Shown here piece by piece: positions 56,078 to 64,000 of a stretch of 64,000 bases of DNA. A program made the translations under genes and the position numbers. Below the pieces are notes generated by a model. That model was not told the DNA's origin and ran no database searches. It was given only the letters and a program-made list of their open reading frames with translations. The stretch's first letter is position 1; each line of letters opens with the position of its first letter. Source of the stretch: Symsagittifera roscoffensis (taxonomy: Eukaryota; Xenacoelomorpha; Acoela; Convolutidae); assembly GCF_963678635.1 (NCBI RefSeq), contig NC_087063.1, positions 14,019,006 through 14,083,005 of the forward strand. The letters are read 5' to 3'.

Positions 56078-56147
56078 AGCGCATGGCAGGGCAGAGCAAG
56101 GCAAGAAGGGACAGGGCAGCGCCAGACAAGGCAAAGGGGCAAAGTTG
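56078..56147 (-). repeat. Same minisatellite in inverted orientation
   Basis: GCATGGCAGGGCAGAGCAAG, GGCAAGAAGGGACAGGGCAG and GACAAGGCAAAGGGG are the complement of the 55255-56003 repeat. The 75-bp gap between them holds TTCAAGACAATCTTTTAAGG, related to TTCAAGACAATCTGCATAG upstream of the main block (55149), so the two blocks form an inverted pair. Confidence 0.75.
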
Positions 56148-57562
56148 ATTCTGATTGGCTAAAGATTCCAACTGAGAAACAAGTTAACGTCCTCAACTGC
56201 TTCGAGAAGGAGGGTGTTAACTCTTGATCCATTTCGATTGTTAACCTCTGACAACTAAGAAACCAACCTAGAGCCCAAGACAAAAGCAACTTCTGAGAAT
56301 AAAGTTATGTAATAGCTTAAAATATTCAAATAATCAGCAATCTCCTAAAACTTTCACAAACCTCTGCTTCAACATACTTTAACACACCTTTTAACAAATC
56401 TCAAACTTTACCGCTTCTTCACATGGTCCTGCTACAAGGTCATCACAACGGCAATAGCAGATTCTAGCACAGAAACTTGATTTTGTTTTGATGGTCCTTT
56501 TAAAAGATGCTGCTTTCTTTTTTTTTACCGGCACGTCTCCATGAGAAATTCATCCGAAGTCTAACTGCTTTCTGATTTTAAAGACTACCAGTTGATGCCG
56601 TCAGTACAGCGGTAATGGGTTTGCTTTCAGGGCAGCAAACGGATTACTCGATATCTTTCAAATCAACTCTTGCGAGTCAACTCCGGACAATTTCACTTCC
56701 TTCTCTTTAACTACTTAACCACTTAACTTAGTGACAACTAAATGACAAACTTAATCCCCTAATTGGCAAACCCCTGCGATGGCACTGATTGTGAGACAAG
56801 ACTTCCAGTTTTAGCTCTTCCACAGCCGAATAAATAAAGACTTCAACAGTGATAACACATGTAGGCGGTAGATGAAAAACAAGATTGAACGTGCATCAAG
56901 GTAAAGCCCTGAAAAATTCGACTACCCTTTATTGTCGATCACAAGCGTTTTGATTAAGAAATTACAATAAAATGTTCAAAAAAATGAGAAAAGGTTGAAT
57001 CTATTTTTTAAAATTTTATTTCATAATTTCATCACCCCCACAAGCTATGTTAAGATTGAAGCGATATATTTTGCGTGTGTTAACGTATGATAAGGGTAAA
57101 TTGCTTGCCTCAGTTCAACTGGAAGGACTTAATCTGCCACTAAGAATATATTCTGATAAGAATATATTTTGATATACTTTGATAGAACGATATTTATCGC
57201 GCGTTCACTACTCCAATTTGATTATTATCGTCAAAGTAGTGCCAAAATTTTTCCAATACAAACTTGTGAAAAATTATCATAGGCGAAGTATCTTTTCGAC
57301 TTAGAGATCCAAGCCATTACGAGATCAAATTGTGTATTTTATGAATTGCAAGCGGATTCCGCAACAGGCCAAAAACAGATTTGTAGCAAAATCCGCACAA
57401 AAGCTAGATTTCTTTGCTGTTTAGGATCTTATTTGCTGTTTAGCATTCCACGAACAAATATCTGAAACACTTTATTGCTCAAAAATGTTGCAAAAACAAG
57501 CGAATTTACAAAATCCTCAGCAAAATTTCAGGAATTCCGAATCCATTATTTTACTCATTACA
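56148..57562. other. Intergenic DNA with weak dispersed repeat relic
   Basis: At 56896-56912, TCAAGGTAAAGCCCTGA is a degraded version of the conserved hairpin of 34860-34876. No gene recognised. Confidence 0.4.
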
Positions 57563-57638
57563 ATTTTGCGGAATCGGCTTACATTTGCGGAACCTGCTTA
57601 CATTTTGCGGAATTCGCTTAGATTTGCGGAATTCGGAA
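57563..57638 (+). repeat. Short tandem repeat, about 22-bp unit
   Basis: Four copies of ATTTTGCGGAATCGGCTTAC and variants (ATTTGCGGAACCTGCTTAC, ATTTTGCGGAATTCGCTTAG, ATTTGCGGAATTCGG). Confidence 0.7.
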
Positions 57639-57754
57639 CAACTAGGTATATTCGCTAGTAGCTATCAGCTAGGTAGGCAAGCCGACAGAATTTACGTTAC
57701 AGTTATTTGCGCGCGTAAGCCACAGAAATTTTGTGAGTAGAATCCAAGTACATT

Positions 57755-59276
57755 TTGGAAACGGATTACAAATTTGTGCCTATACAGTACACCACTTGGC
57801 CTCATAATGACAGCAACATCCGTCAAAAATGCTTAGTTAAAAAGTCGAAATTAAGTGCAAAATATAAGCGAAAACGCGAAATATACCGCGACTTGAATGT
57901 CCCATATAGGCCATTGGTAATTGTTAAACCCCCATAACCCATTTCATCACAAAAAACAATCACAGATGAGACATCATTTTAAACTTGAGCTCTAGGCGCG
58001 AATATCTTTTTGATTAATTAAAAAAAAAATTCTGCCGAAAATCGCTAGATAAAAAGTCGAAATATTTGTCTGGAGAAAAAACCCCCCGGAGCAAAAATTT
58101 TCAAAGACTTTCTTCAAAAGTCGTAACAACAAGACTGCTTGAGTATCACGGCAAATCCCTAGCTGATATTCCGGACTGCACTTAGGGGTTAATGAAAAAT
58201 TATTTGGTTGAAAAGATAATTAAATAGCAAAAAAAGAACTTTTTTCAAATTTTTTTGCTTCATTTTATCCCCTACGCGATTTGTTTAGTACAAACGTATG
58301 TACTTAGCATCTCGTATCCCACTAAAAGACTATATGACTTACGTCAATTCAATTTGGCTCGATTTAACCAGCCGCTTACATATGTTACGCAGAGGCAAAA
58401 CAGAGATTGGCATCAATTGCGATACACTGCAAGCACAGCCTTGCAAGCTAGCTAATAGAAAATGAGATGAAAATTACATTATCGGATTTTTTTGGCAACA
58501 AAATTAACTTCAAAAAAACAAAAAACACAACCACCAGTATTCAATAAGCTTTTGAAATTTACCGAGCGGCCACTCAGCCGACAACATCTGAGTAGACGCC
58601 CATTGAGGCGAAAACAAAAAACTGCCATAAGCAAAGGTTGTCATAAAAATTTTGAGAAATTAAATTTTAAAAACTTGAAATCTTGCAGCCCTAAGATAAG
58701 AACGACAATAGCACATAAACTAAAACCATTTAAGCCGACTACAGCTATTAAGCGAAAAAAAGGAAAAACAACGAAAATAGACAACGTCAGGGCTATTAAA
58801 CTTTACAAATTACAGGAGTAAATCAAAAATGCTTGCAACTCGAAAACACTCGTGCCTAAAACTTTTTTTGATAAGCTTAAGCTAGTTTGAGAAAACTTGA
58901 TCACTAAACATTAATTTTATTCCGCTGGGAAATCTGAAAATAAAATCGACTTTCGACACCAGAAATCGATCAGAATTTTTGTGACGTTTACACTTAATCT
59001 GTTCCACAGTGGAGTTTGCCTTCCTAAACAAAAATTTTCACTTAAATCGACTCTTAAAAACGAAAAATGCTGATGGCCCAAGACAATTCGCTGATGTGGA
59101 AACTAAGACGACAAAACATAAGCAGACAAACAAAAGTCCGACAATTCAATTCTTCGCGGAATAAATTTTCTATTTCATACATAGTAAAAAAACAAAGTGC
59201 AGCCGCGACTCAAAACCCAAACTTATGGGTACAAAGGCAACTTCTTCGCGTAAAGGGCAAGTGGGAACGAACCTAG
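57755..59276 (+). other. Cluster of four basic open frames, uncertain
   Basis: Four plus-strand frames of 60-109 codons lie within 1.5 kb, at 57755-57937, 58255-58455, 58492-58821 and 59067-59276. Only the last starts at ATG with support (MLMAQDNSLMWKLRRQN); the others begin at TTG or lack Met. All are rich in Lys, Arg and Gln, partly because the strand is A-rich. No splice sites join them clearly and no domain is recognised. They could be exons of a fast-evolving gene, pieces of a decayed element, or chance. Between 57990 and 58190 lies a diverged relative of the 34842 repeat. Confidence 0.2.
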
Positions 59277-59550
59277 AAGGTTCAGAAATAAACAAGTAAG
59301 AAAAGCAAGCAAGGTCTGTACGAAAACTTGTTCACAGAAAAAAATGCAAATTACCGATTACCAGAAACTTGCTTTATGACCTGATACTAGCAAAATTAAC
59401 AATTTGCAAACCTCTATAACTTCACAAAAAGACCACAGTTAATTTTGTTTTACTTCAGCTCCAGTCAACAATAAAAAATATCATAATCTTAACCAATGAA
59501 ATTTTGCAGTCCGTTCATAAAAACTATCCCCACCATAAAAATTCGAAAGT

Positions 59551-60510
59551 ACGAACAAGAAAACTGCTCGTTTATCAGGGCAATGCCCTGAATGATCCAA
59601 CTGCCCCTTAATCTATATCGAATAGTTTTTGGGAGAAAAACTTTGAAAAACTATAAATTTTGGACAATATCAAAGATCAAGTGGAAAGTTTGAGTCATAC
59701 GAAATTAATATGACCAAACAGCTAGCCTCAAACAATTTTTTATTGTGCCGGATAATTCACCACCCTCAAAAATTCGCCTTACTCTCTCAGAATTATGGAT
59801 AAAACCTACAACGCGCGCATAAATTAGTCCAGAGCATGGCCAAGTTGGCAACTTTCAAACTCCTAACACTTTGCAAAAAATAATCGGAGGTAAAATATCT
59901 TTTCATATTTCATTTCAAGGAGTCGATATGTTCAATGGAGCTTAATTTTTTTGTTTAAAAATATTATTTTGACCGCCGAAAGTTGACTGAAAAAAAAACC
60001 ACACCAAGCATAAATATTCCGTTTTCTTCGAAAGTCGGAACACTGGAACAATAACAATATCTATAAACAATCCAACTTTCAATCACTAGCATTTATCAAA
60101 TAAGTAACAGCAACGTGATATGTTCAATGGAGCTTAAATTTTTTGTTAAAAAATATTATTTTGGCCGCCGAAAGTTGACTGAAAAAAAAAACCACACCAA
60201 GCATAAATATTCCGTTTTCTTCGAAAGTCGGAACACTGGAACAATAACAATATCTATAAACAACCCAACTTTCAATCACTAGCATTTATCAAATAAGTAA
60301 CAGCAACGTGATATTTTCAATGGAGCTTAATTTTTTTGTTAAAAAATATTATTTTGACCGCCGAAAGTTGACTGAAAAAAAAAAAAAAAAAACCACACCA
60401 AGCATAAATATTCCGTTTTCTTCGAAAGTCGGAACACTGGAACAATAACAATATCTATAAACAATCCAACTTTCAATCACTAGCATTTATCAAATAAGTA
60501 ACAGCAACGT
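59551..60510 (+). repeat. Dispersed hairpin-bearing repeat, copy 2, with triplicated 3' end
   Basis: AACAAGAAAACTGCTCG leads into the perfect hairpin TCAGGGC-AAT-GCCCTGA (59575-59591). It continues collinear with 34842-35330 through GCGCGCATAAATTAGTCCAG. The 3' segment is tandemly triplicated: 59925-60116, 60117-60309 and 60310-60510 (192, 193 and 201 bp), each from GATATGTTCAATGGAGC-type sequence through AAGTTGACTGAAAAAA and ATATTCCGTTTTCTTCGAAA to AGTAACAGCAACGT. The copies differ mainly in A-run length and are therefore recent. Confidence 0.8.
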
Positions 60511-62212
60511 GATAAAGTTCTTGCGATAAACTCGACATAACGTATTTCTAACGTATCATTTTATTAAATGCAATAAACATATTGTGTAGATATTCTCTAC
60601 GTGTCTCCAAAAATTACAAAATTCAATAACACTTGGTGACTATTTCGATAATAAACATCTGTTCTTGATCTTGGACTCAGTTAACACTTCTGTTATGAAA
60701 TTGCCGGAACTTTCTTTGGTGTTGCGACAACTAACAGCAAAAAGACAACTCGCAAAAAGGACAACTCGCCATCTTTAAAGCAAAAGACGACTTACAAAAA
60801 AGTCAACTCGTATCAAACTCGAACAAAAATTATGTTTTCCTTTAACCGATAGTGGAGCTTGCCTTCGTTTTAACAAAAAAAATGAACTGAATTTAAAAAA
60901 ATCAAAAATTGAACCACGAAAGAGTAAATTTGAGCCTGAATAAAATTTATGACTTTTTCTGAAAAAAAAAATCATCACGACCTATATAAGAGCCAGAACT
61001 GCGTTGATCGAATATTGAAAACCAATACTTTTTGAGTCGAATAAAAAGAAAAAAAGACAAAAAATTATAAACTAAAATCGGTGTTAGTAAACTAAAAAAA
61101 CATTAAAAATAACATAAAACGAGTATTTAAAATGCAAACATTTTAAAATTTGTGTGTTAGTTGACAACAGATGGAGATGGCTACCAATATCAGCGGCCAA
61201 CGAAAAAAAAAATTTCAGACAAATGTACGAAAAAGTCACAGCTGCAACACTTCAAACTTAACTTAATTAATTAGTCTAAAAGGTACTAGTTTACTTGTAA
61301 ACATACTAGGAAACTTAATTGATATGCAATCAACGAACCACTATTTAGATGGCCAGCAAAGAAAAAACTGCTCCAGTAAATCTTGGCGCAGTAAGGTTAG
61401 AGCGAAAACTCTGCTGCTTTTTTAAAGTTTTTTGTCTTCAATTCTGCCGCAGAATGAAAGCTTTCAATTTACAACCAACTTGAAATACAAATGCCGTGAT
61501 AAAAAAAATCTGTCGTGCTAGGAGATGAACCGCTTCATTTTTTTAAAATTGTTTCAATGCAAAAGCCGAGCTGGTTATCAGTTCATGCCAGTCTAATTGC
61601 AACTCCTAGGGAACAGTAAGAGGTAATGATGACCTACTGCGAAGAGGCGCGGCAATTGAATTAGACACTCCTTCTGATATCAAAAGCCCCGCGTGACCGA
61701 TATGGTACGTAAACAACAACAAAGAGTTATAATATTCTGCTATCTGCACCAATTGACAACCGAAACCGTTGCCAGTTTTCGGTTAAACTCTCATTCCTGG
61801 CAGTAGGTTACATCCAAACATCAAATTGTAGAAAACTTAGAATTTGTTGCGATTAAATTTCTGGGGACCAGAATGCTAAACCAGATACAACACAAACCAT
61901 TGTCTAGACACAATAAAAATTAATGACTCCTTTCGAACCTCTAAAAATTGACTTTAAATAATCATGGAATAAGCGTGCGATTTAGATGCGAAATTTTATT
62001 TATGGATCAATTCAATGTCGTAAAAGGTTAGCAAAGGTGGGATTCTATAGGTAGCCAAAAAATTCAAATCCCGAGGGAGGTCTTAGTAGAAAAAATTATA
62101 ACTTTCAGACCCTTTCTCGAAGCAGTCAAGTTTTTTATGGCACTTTTACTTTAATTAAAAAATAGTAGCTTTTGTTGTTAGAGGCTTTGCATGCGCACCA
62201 ACTTTTTACATA
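60511..62212. other. Intergenic DNA, nothing recognised
   Basis: No coding-like frame, RNA gene or repeat recognised. Confidence 0.45.
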
Positions 62213-62220
62213 CATGTAAG

Positions 62221-62579
62221 CACCAGCGGATTTAGGGGACGGAGGATCCCCCGCCCCCCTCAGGGATTCCACCCCCTGCCAACCCAAAGGGTCCCACCTT
62301 TGTACTATTTAGATCTATCCATTTTTAGCTGACGGGCCCTAAAAGTTTTAGGCGCCTTTGGCGCCAAAATAAATTAATTTTGAGGGGGACTTTTTTGGCC
62401 TGTTGTTTCAAAATTTCCCCTGCGGCCCAGAAAATTTGGTCAAAATGAGGTCATTAAATTGATTTTGGAGAGCTCAAAAAATCAATTTGGTCGAATTAAC
62501 AAAAAAGGTCGACAAAATTTTCGATTTTTTTTTTTGAAAATCCGCCCCCCCCCTCGAGAAAACCCTACATCCACCCCTG
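62221..62579. mobile_element. 359-bp MITE with 8-bp target duplication
   Basis: The left end CACCAGCGGATTTAGGG and the right end (reverse complement) CAGGGGTGGATGTAGGG agree at 12 of 17 positions. Flanks CATGTAAG (62213-62220) and CATGCAAG (62580-62587) are an 8-bp duplication with one difference. Inside are GGGTCCCACCTTTGTACTA, TAGGCGCCTTTGGCGCC and GGAGAGCTCAAAAAATCAA. Fragments of the family occur at 31503, 33624 and 38275. No coding frame. The 8-bp duplication and CAGGGG-type ends suggest an hAT- or P-type mobilising transposase. Confidence 0.65.
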
Positions 62580-62587
62580 CATGCAAG

Positions 62588-64000
62588 CGCATCTTATGTC
62601 AAGGATAAAAACATTACAGATCCCTATAAATATTCGTGTCCAGCTGGTGACCAAAGCTAATCGTTCAACATTTATAACATTTGTTTGTACCTGATTCTGC
62701 GAACCAACAAAAAGCCTACATTTCAGTGCACAGCATCAAACTTGATTTTTTTAAAAACCCTTTTAAAAAGATCTTTTGGAAGCTATTTTGCTTGATTCCT
62801 TATTGTTCCAACATTCGAAGAAAATGGTGTTTTTATTCCGTACTTTAGACCAACAGTTTTGCTAGTCCTAAGACTCGTCCGGCCGCTTCAATTATTCTGC
62901 CCTTTTGATCAAAAGCTCATAACAGCCAAATTGAAGACGTTGTTCCAACTATGGTTTAGCGAAGCGTTCAATTTCAACCAATCAGATTCGAGCTTTTTTC
63001 TCTCGTGTTTTCAAATTTGATTTTACGAATTTGGGTGAAATAAGACCCGACCTGTCTTTCATGCAAATTTGATCTGATTGAGCTGATATTTGTATTCCGG
63101 TAGAACAAACAAATACTAGCAAGAGATAGAACGGCTGAGGAATTTTCTTTATTGGCCAAAAATTTCTCTCTGTTGAAATATAAATTAGATTGTCTGCAGC
63201 CAAGTTTTGAGTATCGGATTGAAAACGCGGCGCCGTTGCAGTATATTTTTTGATTGACATTAAGGGACGTTTCCCTCTTCCATAAAGCAAATTTTTCCAA
63301 ATGCTTTCATCAAAATGCCACATATTGAATTAACTTCAATTTTCGTAAACTAAAAATGTGGAACGAAAACAATGAATTGTTTCTCTTGTAACTACCAAAA
63401 CATTCATTATTTATTGAACATTTTTCTTTGCCAGCTAAAACATTTTAAGAAAACGTGCCGGGTATGCGTAGATTTGTATGCAGTAATGACAGTTTATGTA
63501 CCCTAAGGTCTTGATTTAGCCCAACTGAAAAAACAAAGTGTTATACTTCCATCAAAATAGCCAAAATTCAAATAATAAACCGATTGATACATTTTGATTC
63601 AAGCACAAATGAAAAATTCGCCGAATCAAATATGTCGGAAAAAACTTCAGATCACAGCTTTTGAAACAATCACTTTTTTGTGAGATTTGAAAAAAATGCT
63701 TTGAAATGTGACGTCAATTGTCAAATATGTCTTTACAAAACATAGAGGGATAATGAAAAACTCTCTCACCTCTCCTAAAAAAAGAAGAGGCAGAGCGAAA
63801 AAATACTTGACAAGATGTTTAAAAAGAAAGCGCTACAATTACGAGACTGATTAGAAAGCATAAATGAACAATATATTACAAATTGGTGTAATTTATGACA
63901 GATGATTGAATTTTCGGTCAAACAATCAAACTATTCTGAAATCCAGCTTTTTGGTTACATTTTCTGTACAACAATTTAATTCAGAAATATGATTGAATCG
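62588..64000. other. Intergenic DNA, nothing secure
   Basis: Two overlapping minus-strand frames at 62974-63323 (108 and 113 codons, the longer beginning MWHFDESIWKNLLYGRGK with a hydrophobic FYLLLVFVCS) are open in two frames at once. They show no domain or splice support, so I do not call a gene. Confidence 0.4.

Noticed and set aside
55209-56171. Several overlapping open frames rich in Cys, Leu and Pro
   Set aside because: They come from the C/T-rich minisatellite and are open on both strands; no start or splice support.
62974-63323. Two overlapping frames of 108 and 113 codons
   Set aside because: Both frames are open over the same DNA, no recognisable domain, and a few frames of this length are expected by chance in 64 kb of AT-rich sequence.

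Overview
This window looks like non-coding-rich nuclear DNA of an invertebrate animal. It is AT-rich and has spliceosomal introns with GT..AG borders, one as short as about 41 nt and two of about 315 nt. It carries metazoan-type transposon relics (Penelope-like, non-LTR, BEL/Pao-like, hAT), large satellite arrays and very few exons. I cannot name the species. A tunicate or cnidarian would fit the style, but nothing seen is diagnostic.

Layout. 1-7541 and about 11051-17797 are two arrays of the same 36-bp satellite, separated by 3.5 kb that holds a broken Penelope-like GIY-YIG fragment (minus strand). The 36-bp period is a multiple of three, so the arrays contain many long but meaningless open frames. 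The arrays have higher-order structure (432, 648 and about 3214 bp steps). A 40-bp cassette is inserted at one fixed point of the monomer nine times. 17798-29535 is a head-to-tail series of four related units of a dead reverse-transcriptase element (about 3.8 kb when complete), two of them altered by internal deletion or duplication. 29962-30410 is another broken retroelement-like ORF on the minus strand.

Three regions look like host genes. (1) 32519-32862 (+) is a small secreted eight-cysteine protein in two exons. (2) 39974-41433 (+) holds two exons of a multi-pass membrane protein, possibly XK-related, with a possible first exon at 38934-39005. (3) 46036-46765 (-) holds the last two exons of an unidentified soluble protein. 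They share no visible pathway.

The rest is intergenic DNA filled with dispersed repeats: a hairpin-bearing family (34842-35330, 59551-60510 and weaker relics), a 410-bp repeat (42024, 43855, 51148), an hAT derivative with an 8-bp target duplication (43139-43665), a foldback (48070-48215), a BEL/Pao-like integrase relic (48410-48826, -), tRNA-like SINE heads (44501, 50348, 54661, 54830), a C/T-rich minisatellite (55255-56147), a triplicated 192-bp repeat (59925-60510) and a 359-bp MITE with an 8-bp target duplication (62221-62579). All calls come from reading the sequence alone; no database search was possible.
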